Shown: in pieces, positions 1 to 6,775 of the stretch | Layout: every line of letters starts with the position of its first letter | How positions within the stretch are numbered: the first letter of the stretch is position 1 | From: Actinoplanes ianthinogenes | GTDB taxonomy: Bacteria; Actinomycetota; Actinomycetes; Mycobacteriales; Micromonosporaceae | NCBI RefSeq assembly: GCF_018324205.1 | Contig: NZ_AP023356.1 | Coordinates: 1,798,001-1,862,000 of the forward strand | Length of the DNA stretch: 64,000 nucleotides | Direction of reading: 5' to 3' | Translations under genes and position numbers: made by a program | The notes under the pieces: model-generated | What the model was told of the DNA's origin: nothing | What the model saw: only the letters and a program-made list of their open reading frames with translations | The model's database searches: none

Positions 1-2
1 CG

Positions 3-359
3 CTGAACGACCTGGGCAGCAGGCATCCGCCGGGCGTCGACCAGATCGTCGGCGCGTACCGGCAGCTGATCGCTCGCGGGCACGCGGCCGGGATCACGGT
101 GATCTGCTCGACGCTCACGCCGTTCGCCGGGGCGGACTACTGGAGCAGTCGCGGGGAGCAGGGGCGCGCCGCGGTGAACGCCTTCGTCCGCGGGACCGGG
201 AGCGGCTGCGACGCGGTGCTCGACCAGGACACCGCGACGCACGACCCGGCGGCGCCGACCCGGTTCCTGCCCGCTAACGACTCCGGCGACCACCTGCACC
301 CTGGCGACAAGGGCATGCAGGTGATCGCCGGAGCTGTCGACCTCGACTGGTTCCGCTGA
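3..359 (+). CDS. SGNH/GDSL-type hydrolase, C-terminal fragment
   Basis: The reading frame is open from the left edge, so only the last 118 residues are present and the start lies outside the window. The end of the protein has the block V signature of SGNH esterases and lipases, D-x-x-H followed by P-x-x-x-G (DHLHPGDKGMQ), where Asp and His complete the Ser-His-Asp triad. A preceding stretch, HAAGITVICSTLTPF, matches the strand before the last catalytic block, where these enzymes often read TLTPF or TLLPR. The nucleophilic serine block is not in view. Family members hydrolyse esters and are often secreted, but neither substrate nor export can be judged from this fragment. Confidence 0.8.
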   Translation: MNDLGSRHPPGVDQIVGAYRQLIARGHAAGITVICSTLTPFAGADYWSSRGEQGRAAVNAFVRGTGSGCDAVLDQDTATHDPAAPTRFLPANDSGDHLHPGDKGMQVIAGAVDLDWFR

Positions 360-438
360 CCTCAGCCAGCCGCCGCCAGGAGGAACGACGTGCGGGAATG
401 CGCTTTCCGCGCCAACCTACGGCACCGATTCCGATCCG

Positions 439-1233
439 TCAACGCGCGTCGGCCGGCACCAGTTTGCGGCCGAACTCGACGTTGTCCAGGTCACCGTGGA
501 ACTGATCGGTGTCCACATCGGTCTGCGCCGCGTTGATCCGCTTGCCGCCGATCACCACGAAGCCGCTGGGCAGGATGTCGGCGAGCGGGCTCGTCTGCTG
601 CGCGGGCGGCAGCAGCTGGCGGCCGGTGAGCGGATCGTGCACCCGGATCTGGAACAGCACCGGGGAGAGCCGGATGCAGGTGACCCGGTACCACCGGCCG
701 ACCGTCATGGTGAAGTCGTCCGGGCCGGCCGGGAGCAGGACGAAACGGGAACCGTCCGACCAGCGGCAGGACGGGCGGCCATAGTCGACCTGGAGCTTCC
801 ACTGACTGAGACCGGCGCCGGCCGCGCCGAACTGGAAGACATTCATCCCGGCGTCCGGCGACGGCGTCTCGGTGAGCCGGACGTCCGCGCCGTAGACGAA
901 CCGCCCCTCACCGTCGTCGCCCGGGACCAGCGTGACGGTGCTCGACGGGCGGATGATCGCCTGTGGACAGGGCACGGCGGTGGTGCAGCTGCCGCCCGGG
1001 AAGCGCAGGATGCGGTTGCCGTCCGGCTCGGTGACCGAGGTCACGAAACCGCCGGCGCCGCCGAGAATGGCGCCGTCCAGGTGGTTGCCGCTGCTGTCGG
1101 CTACATGGGACGGATCGGTGAGATCGCCGAAATACTGGAGCTCCAGGTGGCCGGGCGGGGGTGCGGCCAGGGCCGGGGTGGCGGTCAGGACGGCGGCGCA
1201 CAGGGCGCCGAGTGTGGTGCGCAGAAGTGCCAT
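439..1233 (-). CDS. secreted LamG/concanavalin-like domain protein
   Basis: A 264-residue protein when started at the ATG at 1233, which gives a clean Sec signal peptide (MALLRTTLGALCAAVLTATPALA, cleavage near residue 24). The frame stays open upstream to 1437, but that extension looks non-secretory and overlaps the next gene. After the signal, the pattern ADSSGNHLDGAI and alternating beta-strand-like segments resemble concanavalin/LamG jelly-roll domains, which bind carbohydrate or surface ligands. Cysteine pairs (SCTTAVPC; SCRW with VTCIR) would suit an extracellular disulfide-bonded protein. No catalytic residues are recognised. It is transcribed away from the Pro/Gln-rich membrane protein at 1398, so 1234-1397 probably carries both promoters. 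Confidence 0.7.
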   Translation of the reverse strand: MALLRTTLGALCAAVLTATPALAAPPPGHLELQYFGDLTDPSHVADSSGNHLDGAILGGAGGFVTSVTEPDGNRILRFPGGSCTTAVPCPQAIIRPSSTVTLVPGDDGEGRFVYGADVRLTETPSPDAGMNVFQFGAAGAGLSQWKLQVDYGRPSCRWSDGSRFVLLPAGPDDFTMTVGRWYRVTCIRLSPVLFQIRVHDPLTGRQLLPPAQQTSPLADILPSGFVVIGGKRINAAQTDVDTDQFHGDLDNVEFGRKLVPADAR

Positions 1234-1397
1234 GTCTCGGAGTGGACCGGATTCACAGGTCGGACGGGCAGCGAATCTGTGCGACTTCCGGTTGAATGAC
1301 CCCTTTCCGGTTGCTCGTTGAACCGGATCCGTCACACACCGGTACTCCCAGGTGACCGGCCGGACATCTTCCGCCTGACTGACGAAGTAGGTGCACC

Positions 1398-2447
1398 ATG
1401 ACGTACCCGGACCCGACCGCCGGACCCAACCCGGCAAGCTATCCGCCGCCGCAGGCGGACCAGGACGGCTGGCCGGCCGTCACGCCCCGCCCCGCCGCGC
1501 CGGGCCAGCAGCAGCCGGGGGCCTCCGCTTATCCCGGATCTCCCGCCTACCCGGACGCTTCGGCCTATCCCGGCTCCTCCGCTCATCCGCAGCAGAGCGG
1601 GTCGGCCGCGGTGCCGCATCAGTACAGCCCGCAGCAGTACAGCGGCCCTCCGGCGAACCAGTACCCGCCGTACAGCACCTCGCCCGGCCAGTACTCCTCC
1701 ACCTCCGCGGACCAGTACCCGCCGAGCCAGTATTCGTCGCAGCCGGGCGGCTCCGCGGGCCAGTACTCGCCCCAGTCCAGCGGCCAGTATTCGTCGCAGC
1801 CGGGCACCTCCGCGGGCCAGTACTCCTCGCAGTCCGGGACCTCCGCGGGTCAGTACCCGCAGTCCAGCGCTCCGGCGGGCCAGTACCCGCAGTCCAGCGC
1901 CCCGGCGGGCCAGTACCCCCAGTCCAGCGCCCCGGCGGGTCAGTACCCGGAGCAGTCCAGCGCTCCGCCGGCGGGCCAGTACGGGCAGCACTACGGCACT
2001 CCGCCGGCCAACCAGTACCAGCAGTTCGGTGCTCCCCAGGCCGACCAGCACCCGCAGCCGTCCAGCGCACCGCCGTTCGGCGCTCCCCCGTCCAGCGCAC
2101 CGCCATTCGGCGCTCCCCCGGCCGGCCAATACGGTCAGCAGAGCGGCGCCTACCCGCCCGCGCCGGGCCAGTACGGGCAGCAGCCGGGCACCCCGGCGCC
2201 CTATCACCAGTGGACCGCCGAGGGCGACCTGTCCAACCCCGCGCAGCAGCAGATCAAGCGGGCCGAGGCCGCCGCCCAGGGTAAGCGCGACATCACCGTC
2301 GGCAGCATCTGGCTCGGCGCCGGCATCTTCATCACGCTGGCCACCATGGCGTCGGGTGCCGCGGTCTACATCGTGGCGTGGGGCCCGATGCTCTACGGCC
2401 TCTACCGCCTGATCAAGGGCATCATCGCGGTCCGCCGAGCCGACTGA
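1398..2447 (+). CDS. Pro/Gln/Ser/Tyr-rich repeat protein with C-terminal membrane anchor
   Basis: A 349-residue protein of unknown function. Residues 1-270 are a low-complexity Pro, Gln, Ser, Ala and Tyr region built from variants of a ten-residue unit such as SSAPAGQYPQ, repeated almost exactly several times around 1850-1970 and more loosely elsewhere. The last 75 residues are normal sequence: a charged helix (QQQIKRAEAAAQGKRD) and two hydrophobic segments (around VGSIWLGAGIFITLATM and AVYIVAWGPMLYGLY), ending in a basic tail. This is typical of actinobacterial membrane proteins with a disordered proline-rich cytoplasmic arm. The ATG start lies shortly after GAAGTAGGTGC. A copy of the TTTCGGTACGCCCGGAGC element follows the stop immediately. 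Confidence 0.75.
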   Translation: MTYPDPTAGPNPASYPPPQADQDGWPAVTPRPAAPGQQQPGASAYPGSPAYPDASAYPGSSAHPQQSGSAAVPHQYSPQQYSGPPANQYPPYSTSPGQYSSTSADQYPPSQYSSQPGGSAGQYSPQSSGQYSSQPGTSAGQYSSQSGTSAGQYPQSSAPAGQYPQSSAPAGQYPQSSAPAGQYPEQSSAPPAGQYGQHYGTPPANQYQQFGAPQADQHPQPSSAPPFGAPPSSAPPFGAPPAGQYGQQSGAYPPAPGQYGQQPGTPAPYHQWTAEGDLSNPAQQQIKRAEAAAQGKRDITVGSIWLGAGIFITLATMASGAAVYIVAWGPMLYGLYRLIKGIIAVRRAD

Positions 2448-2450
2448 TTC

Positions 2451-2468
2451 TTTCGGTACGCCCGGAGC
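2451..2468. repeat. dispersed GTACGCCCGGAGC element, copy 1
   Basis: TTTCGGTACGCCCGGAGC directly follows the stop codon at 2447. The same core occurs at 57953, inverted at 58001, near 36883, with changes at 6706 and 24905, and inside a coding region at 62326. At selD two inverted copies form a strong hairpin; this single copy has no inverted partner nearby. Confidence 0.7.
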
Positions 2469-2938
2469 ATCCGTCCCGCGCCACCCCACGCGAGGCCCGG
2501 CCCACCCGGGACCGCCACGCGCCTCCGCCGCCTCCGCCACGGGAGCCGGCACCCGACTTGCGCTCAGGGCCGTTGAGCACCTCCGAGAACGGCCCTCAGC
2601 GCGAGCCGACAACCCGCGCTCGAACGGCGCTCAACCGGCCCGGAGCCCAAGCCGATAAGCCCCAACCATCCGCACGCAACCGGCGCCAAGCCCAAGCCGA
2701 TAAGCCCCAACCATCCGCGCGCAACCGGCGCCAAGCCCAAGCCGACAAACCGCAACCATCCGCCGCGCAACCGGCCTTCAGCGCAAGCGACACCCCGCAA
2801 CCGACCACCACCAACCGGCCCTGGCGCGAGCCGGAACCCGAGCGCCGCTCGACGGCCGTCGTCACGGGCTACCGCCGGCTGAATACTGGCTGAATGGCTG
2901 GTCACGGGCTTGTCGGGCTGGGAAATACTCGGCCGGTG
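2469..2938. other. non-coding stretch with a 45-bp triplicate repeat
   Basis: No convincing gene lies between the stop at 2447 and the start at 2939. Both strands stay open over part of it, but the translations are low-complexity, have no family signature, and the plus-strand frame begins inside the preceding gene. The main content is a 45-bp direct repeat present three times at 2644-2778. Confidence 0.6.
2644..2778. repeat. 45-bp direct tandem repeat, 3 copies
   Basis: Units start at 2644, 2689 and 2734 and begin AGCCCAAGCCGATAAGCCCC. Copies 1 and 2 are almost identical; copy 3 diverges in its second half. A period divisible by three keeps frames open on both strands, so open frames here are not evidence of coding. 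Confidence 0.85.
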
Positions 2939-3487
2939 ATGAAGATCAACTCGGCGGCGGGAGCGGCGGGATCGGTTACCTATCAGGTCCGGCGGTCGGG
3001 GATGGCGCTCCGGATGGTGACGATCCTGGCGGTGCTGCTTCCGGTCGGGTTGGGGTTGTCATATGCGCTGCTCTCACTCCTGGGGCACACCGCCCACCTC
3101 TGGCAAGCATTGCGCGACACCGTTCTGATCTTCCTGTTCACGCAGGCCGGTGTCTGCGGGCGGCTGCTGATCGGGCGCAAAGGGCAGCGGTTCGCCTGGG
3201 TGCGGACTTCGGACGCCGGCCTGGCGTTCGCCGCCTATCGGCGGGCGGCACGGTTCGTGCCGTGGACGGCGGTGCGTTCGGTGCGGGTGCGGTGTGCCGG
3301 GCCGCTGGCCGAACTCGTCATCACCCCGGAGACGGTGGACGCGGTGATCGTGATGGAGGGTGGCGTGCCGGCCCAGCGTCCGGTGCGGCGCCGCAGGGCA
3401 CCGGCGTTCGTGGTCGACATCGGGATGATGCGGCCCGGCAACGCGGCGATGCTCGCTGAGATTCACGACCGGCTGTCCCGGGCGTAG
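2939..3487 (+). CDS. membrane protein with PH-like cytoplasmic domain, unknown function
   Basis: A 182-residue protein from the ATG at 2939 (MKINSAAG); an in-frame ATG at 2894 would add 15 residues. Two hydrophobic segments, around MVTILAVLLPVGLGLSYALL and TVLIFLFTQAGVCGRLLI, are followed by a soluble domain that starts with an aromatic, basic stretch (GQRFAWVRTSDAGLAF) and contains PWTAVRSVRVRCAGPLAELVI. Two membrane helices and then a strand-rich domain recalls small actinobacterial proteins with a PH-like bPH fold, but I see no diagnostic motif. The gene stands alone between repeat-containing spacers. Confidence 0.6.
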   Translation: MKINSAAGAAGSVTYQVRRSGMALRMVTILAVLLPVGLGLSYALLSLLGHTAHLWQALRDTVLIFLFTQAGVCGRLLIGRKGQRFAWVRTSDAGLAFAAYRRAARFVPWTAVRSVRVRCAGPLAELVITPETVDAVIVMEGGVPAQRPVRRRRAPAFVVDIGMMRPGNAAMLAEIHDRLSRA

Positions 3488-3922
3488 CTCCGGGCCCGGC
3501 GAAACCCGCGGGCCGACGGACCGGAAAGCGGAGCCGACTGCGGGACGCACGGACCGACAGGACCGGGAACCGGCGCGCGACACACGGGCCGACCGAACCG
3601 GAATCGGCGCGAGACGGGGGCGCACGGACCGACCGGACCGAGAACCGGCGCGAGACGGGGGCGCACGGACCGACCGGACCGAGAACCGGCGCGGCAAGTG
3701 GGACGCATGGATCGACAGGACCCGGAACTGGCGCGGGATGCGGGACCGGCGACCGGGAGCCGGGATTCAGCCCGGCGGTCGCCGGGCGGTCTTGCGGCGA
3801 GCGTGCCTCGCGTGCAGCCACGGGACAGGGTCGTTGTGGTTGGCTCAGGGGTAGGCGTACAAAATGCGGGTTGGCGGTGAGAATCGCCTACCGTAAGCGG
3901 ACAACCGCGAGCAGGAGAACCG
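3488..3922. other. non-coding stretch with 41-bp tandem repeats
   Basis: No gene is supported here. The left half is a set of degenerate tandem units rich in ACGGACCGACCGGACCG. The right end, up to the start at 3923, holds CAAAATGCGGGTTGGCGG and a purine-rich AGCAGGAGAACCG just before the NYN gene, a good ribosome-binding site. Confidence 0.6.
3606..3728. repeat. 41-bp tandem repeat
   Basis: GGCGCGAGACGGGGGCGCAC starts at 3606 and 3647, and a partial third unit (GGCGCGGCAAG) at 3688, giving a 41-bp period. Looser copies extend left to about 3500 and right to about 3760. Four of the six translated frames run through without a stop, which accounts for the Arg/Pro-rich open frames on both strands. 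Confidence 0.75.
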
Positions 3923-4699
3923 ATGACCGTCAGCACTGAAACCGCCCGCCTCGCCGTGCTCATCGACGCGGACAATGCGCAGCCGTCGATTGTCGAGGGG
4001 CTGCTGGCCGAGGTGGCGAAATATGGGACCGCGCACGTGAAGCGGGCCTATGGCGACTGGACCGGGACGAATCTGCGCGGGTGGAAGGAGCACCTGCTCG
4101 CCTACAGTATTCAGCCGATTCAGCAGTTCGCCTACACCACCGGGAAGAACGCCACCGACGCGGCGATGGTCATCGATGCGATGGATCTGTTGTACTCCGG
4201 GCGGCTGGACGGGTTCTGCATCGTCTCCAGTGACAGTGACTTCACCCGGCTGGCGGCGCGGATCCGGGAGTCCGGGCTGATCGTGTACGGGTTCGGGGAG
4301 CGGAAGACGCCGAAACCGTTCGTGGCGGCGTGCGACAAGTTCATCTATTCGGAGAACCTGACCGCGGAGCCGGACGATTCGCCGGTCGCGCCCCGGCCCG
4401 CGGCCGGCACCGCGCCGTTGCGGTCGGACAGCGCGCTCGTCAACAAACTGCGTAATGCGGTGGAGGCGGCCTCGGACGACGACGGGTGGGCGGCGCTGGC
4501 GGCGGTCGGGCACATCCTGACCAAGCAGAGTCCCGATTTCGACGCGCGGAACTGGGGGTACACGAAATTGAGCGATCTGCTCACCGCCGTCGGCCTGTTC
4601 GAATCGGAGCGCCGGCCGACCGAGAAGGGCAAGACGGCGGTCATCTATGTGCGTGACCGCCGGCGCCGCCCGGAGCGCAAGCCGGCCGAAACCGCCTGA
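3923..4699 (+). CDS. NYN-domain (PIN-like) putative RNase with OST-HTH/LOTUS domain
   Basis: A 258-residue protein. Residues 8-140 form a NYN domain of the LabA/DUF88 type, a PIN-fold predicted ribonuclease. The acidic metal-binding residues are visible: D15 and D17 in VLIDADNAQ, D79 in KNATDAAMVIDAMD, and D104/D106 in VSSDSDFTRLA. Residues 170-245 (LVNKLRNAVE through KLSDLLTAVGLFES) resemble a LOTUS/OST-HTH domain, an RNA-binding winged helix commonly fused to NYN domains. Length and architecture are normal for bacterial NYN-LOTUS proteins. AGCAGGAG sits upstream of the ATG. It probably acts in cytoplasmic RNA turnover, but no neighbour points to a substrate. Confidence 0.88.
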   Translation: MTVSTETARLAVLIDADNAQPSIVEGLLAEVAKYGTAHVKRAYGDWTGTNLRGWKEHLLAYSIQPIQQFAYTTGKNATDAAMVIDAMDLLYSGRLDGFCIVSSDSDFTRLAARIRESGLIVYGFGERKTPKPFVAACDKFIYSENLTAEPDDSPVAPRPAAGTAPLRSDSALVNKLRNAVEAASDDDGWAALAAVGHILTKQSPDFDARNWGYTKLSDLLTAVGLFESERRPTEKGKTAVIYVRDRRRRPERKPAETA

Positions 4700-4707
4700 G
4701 ACGGCGG

Positions 4708-4998
4708 TCAGGTCATCGCGGGCTGTTCGAGGTCGAGCTGGAGGTGGCCGGGCAGGCGGAAGCCGAGCGCGTCCAGCCGGCACGTCGCGCGGACCCGGGT
4801 GGTCTGGCCGGTCGGCAGGGTGACCAGGGAGCCGGGTGGGACGTCGGTGTCCGGTGGGCAGAAGACCACGGTCCGGGTGGGGTTGACCACGACGGGGCCG
4901 ATCACGGTGGGTTCGGCGTAGCGGTTGCCGTGGCGGGCGGTGACGCGCACCGTGGTCGGTGCCGGCGTGTGCAGCAGCGCGAATTCCAGCCAGGTCAT
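4708..4998 (-). CDS. small conserved-looking protein, unknown function
   Basis: A 96-residue soluble protein from the ATG at 4998; an upstream in-frame ATG at 5031 would add 11 residues. I do not recognise the family. It is mostly short beta-strand-like segments (TTVRVTARHGNRYAEPTVIGPVVV, then TRTVVFCPPD), with several Pro/Gly turns and no membrane segment. It converges on the NYN gene, leaving only 8 bases between the stops, and lies just downstream of the PilZ gene on the same strand, separated by a triplicated 34-bp sequence. Confidence 0.5.
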   Translation of the reverse strand: MTWLEFALLHTPAPTTVRVTARHGNRYAEPTVIGPVVVNPTRTVVFCPPDTDVPPGSLVTLPTGQTTRVRATCRLDALGFRLPGHLQLDLEQPAMT

Positions 4999-5032
4999 AC
5001 TTCGATCATTGCCCGGCTCGGCAAGACTCATG

Positions 5033-5134
5033 CATCAGGCGCGGCCGGGCACGAACGCGGCGAGCGCATCAGGCGCGGCCGGGCACGAACGCGGCGAGCG
5101 CATCAGGCGCGGCCGAGGACGAACGCGGCGAGCG
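5033..5134. repeat. 34-bp direct repeat, 3 copies, spanning the 3' end of the PilZ gene
   Basis: Units begin CATCAGGCGCGGCCG at 5033, 5067 and 5101. The copy at 5101 contains the last codons and stop of the PilZ gene; the two copies downstream repeat the same coding tail and stop beyond the gene end, with two base differences (GGGC for GAGG). It looks like local duplication of the gene's 3' terminus. Confidence 0.9.
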
Positions 5135-5702
5135 CCTTGGCGTCGCCCGGGTCGATCCACTCGAAGGTGCCGCGGAGCTGGTCGGAGCGCTGGTCGACGG
5201 TGCTCACCGCGGCGGTCATCTCGCCCCACGGCATGGTGACGTGCAGCAGCGTCCGCAGGATCGCCGAGGGCAGGTGCGGACTGTCCTCGCCGGCCGTCGC
5301 GCGCAGCAGCAGGCCGCTGGTGGAGATGTCCTGGACCTCGCCGGCCAGCGCGACCAGGCGCTGGTCCGCACCGGTGTCCACCTGCGCGGTGCCGGTAGCC
5401 GGGTAGGAGCCGGGGCGCCGGGGCGAGTCGCGGCGCTGGACCACGCCGGTCGGTGAGTCGCCGAGCACGGTGATCAGGCCGCCGCGCAGCTCCGCCTCGA
5501 CCCAGGCGACGCCGGCGTTGCTGGTCAGCTCCAGGATGCCGTAACGGCGGACGCCGGGGCCGGGGTCGTCGAAGGTGAGCACCGGCATCGGCGGCAGGTC
5601 GGCGATGAACGGCGCCTTCGCCTCGGCGAGGCAGATCAGCGGGATCGTCTCCATGTCCGGGCAGCGCAGGGTGAGGGTGCTTCCGGCGGACACCGTGATC
5701 AT
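5103..5702 (-). CDS. PilZ-domain protein (predicted c-di-GMP receptor)
   Basis: A 199-residue protein with the two PilZ nucleotide-binding signatures in order: R-x-x-x-R at residues 91-95 (RDSPR) and D-x-S-x-x-G at 125-130 (DISTSG), followed by LLLRA. An N-terminal domain of about 90 residues precedes it, as in YcgR-like proteins. PilZ domains bind cyclic di-GMP and pass the signal to motility, polysaccharide or surface functions. A dual GGDEF/EAL protein is encoded at 43202, so the organism uses this messenger. The gene starts at an ATG preceded by GAACCGAGGAGGAAACC, a strong Shine-Dalgarno. Its last 34 bases are triplicated downstream. Confidence 0.82.
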   Translation of the reverse strand: MITVSAGSTLTLRCPDMETIPLICLAEAKAPFIADLPPMPVLTFDDPGPGVRRYGILELTSNAGVAWVEAELRGGLITVLGDSPTGVVQRRDSPRRPGSYPATGTAQVDTGADQRLVALAGEVQDISTSGLLLRATAGEDSPHLPSAILRTLLHVTMPWGEMTAAVSTVDQRSDQLRGTFEWIDPGDAKALAAFVLGRA

Positions 5703-5786
5703 GGTTTCCTCCTCGGTTCCCCTCTGACGTTCTCACGACGGCGGGCCGGGCCGGGGCGGTTCGCCCGGTTCCCGGCCCGCCCGCGC

Positions 5787-6569
5787 TCAGCCGTGCTTGA
5801 CGGTCAGGCTGTAGAACTTGACCTTCGCGCCGTTCGTGGTGCTGTCCGACGAGGACTGATTGTAGGAGCCGGCCTTGAAGTACTGCCGGTAGGGGTTGAA
5901 CGAGGACGGGATCGGGTAGCTGGTCCTGGTCCCGTTCACGGTCAGGTTGATGGTGTTGCCGGTCACGTTGATGACGTAGGCCCACTTCACCCCGAGCGCC
6001 ACGTTCCCCACCTTGTGCAGGGTCTGCCCGCCGGCGGGCGAGTTCTCGGTGCCGAGGTAGATGTCGCCGTTCGGCCGGTAGTACAGCTCCAGCAGCGGCT
6101 TGGTCGACGAGCCGCCGGAGCCGAGGTGCACCTGGCCGACGCAGACGTTCTTGGTGACCGACGGGATCCGCAGCTGGGCGCTGAGCGTGTGGTTGCCGGC
6201 CAGGGTCCAGTCCGCGGCGCTGCCGTTGGGGTTCATCTCGCGCAGCTCGGAGCGGGCGTAGTTGGAGTTCGGCGTGGTGACGCCCTTCTCCGGCGCCCAG
6301 AAGGTCATCGACCCGTCGTTCTTGTCGGTCCAGAAGTATGCCGGGTTGCTGTACCCGTTCGTGCCCTTGAGCTGCGCCGGCGGGATGGTGTCCGGCTTGC
6401 CGGGTGAGCCGGTGGGCAGCTGGAGCTGCCAGACGGACAGGTCGAAGTTGCCACCGGGCGGCAGGGCCGGGTCGAGGGTGGCCGCCGACGCGGCGGTGAT
6501 GCCCGCGACGCCGAGCCCGCCGACGACGACCGTCGAGACGGCGAGGGCCAGCAGAGTGCGCTTGCGCAT
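5787..6569 (-). CDS. secreted alginate lyase, polysaccharide lyase family 7
   Basis: A 260-residue protein from the ATG at 6569 with a signal peptide (MRKRTLLALAVSTVV... ending ASA-A near residue 28). All three conserved PL7 blocks are present in order: R-S-E-L-R-E (YARSELREMN), Q-V-H (CVGQVHLGSGG) and Y-F-K-A-G-x-Y-N-Q (QYFKAGSYNQ). These supply the Arg, Gln/His and Tyr residues of the beta-elimination site. The Q-(I/V)-H form is usually linked to activity on guluronate-containing alginate, so a polyG or mixed preference is inferred. The length is typical of a single-domain enzyme with no carbohydrate-binding module. The frame stays open far upstream, but that part is non-secretory and antisense to the next gene. 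It stands alone, with no alginate transport genes nearby. Confidence 0.9.
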   Translation of the reverse strand: MRKRTLLALAVSTVVVGGLGVAGITAASAATLDPALPPGGNFDLSVWQLQLPTGSPGKPDTIPPAQLKGTNGYSNPAYFWTDKNDGSMTFWAPEKGVTTPNSNYARSELREMNPNGSAADWTLAGNHTLSAQLRIPSVTKNVCVGQVHLGSGGSSTKPLLELYYRPNGDIYLGTENSPAGGQTLHKVGNVALGVKWAYVINVTGNTINLTVNGTRTSYPIPSSFNPYRQYFKAGSYNQSSSDSTTNGAKVKFYSLTVKHG

Positions 6570-6719
6570 GGGAGAGACCTCGATGCGATAGGGATCGGCC
6601 TTGCCTGAGGGGGAATTGGCAAGTTGGTTGCCAATAAAGCAGGCGGTCGATACCCGGGTCAACCGATCGGTCCCGATCAAACCCTTAAGAAACCTTAAAA
6701 CCGAGTTTCCGGTACGCCC

Positions 6720-6755
6720 GGACCGGCGCCGGCGAGCGATCGCCGGCGCCGGTCC
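6720..6755 (-). terminator. strong hairpin downstream of the PadR-linked membrane protein gene
   Basis: A perfect inverted repeat of 16 bases per arm (GGACCGGCGCCGGCGA at 6720-6735, matching arm to 6755) with a 4-base loop lies 20 bases past the stop at 6776. It is followed on the plus side by a run of eight C and has no U-tract, as is common for actinobacterial terminators. It overlaps a variant of the GTACGCCCGGA element at 6706-6722. Confidence 0.7.
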
Positions 6756-6775
6756 CCCCCCATACGGACGGCCGG

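Noticed and set aside
2378..2893. 171-codon plus frame over the 45-bp repeats
   Set aside because: Begins inside the preceding gene and is Arg/Pro/Gln low-complexity; no ribosome site.
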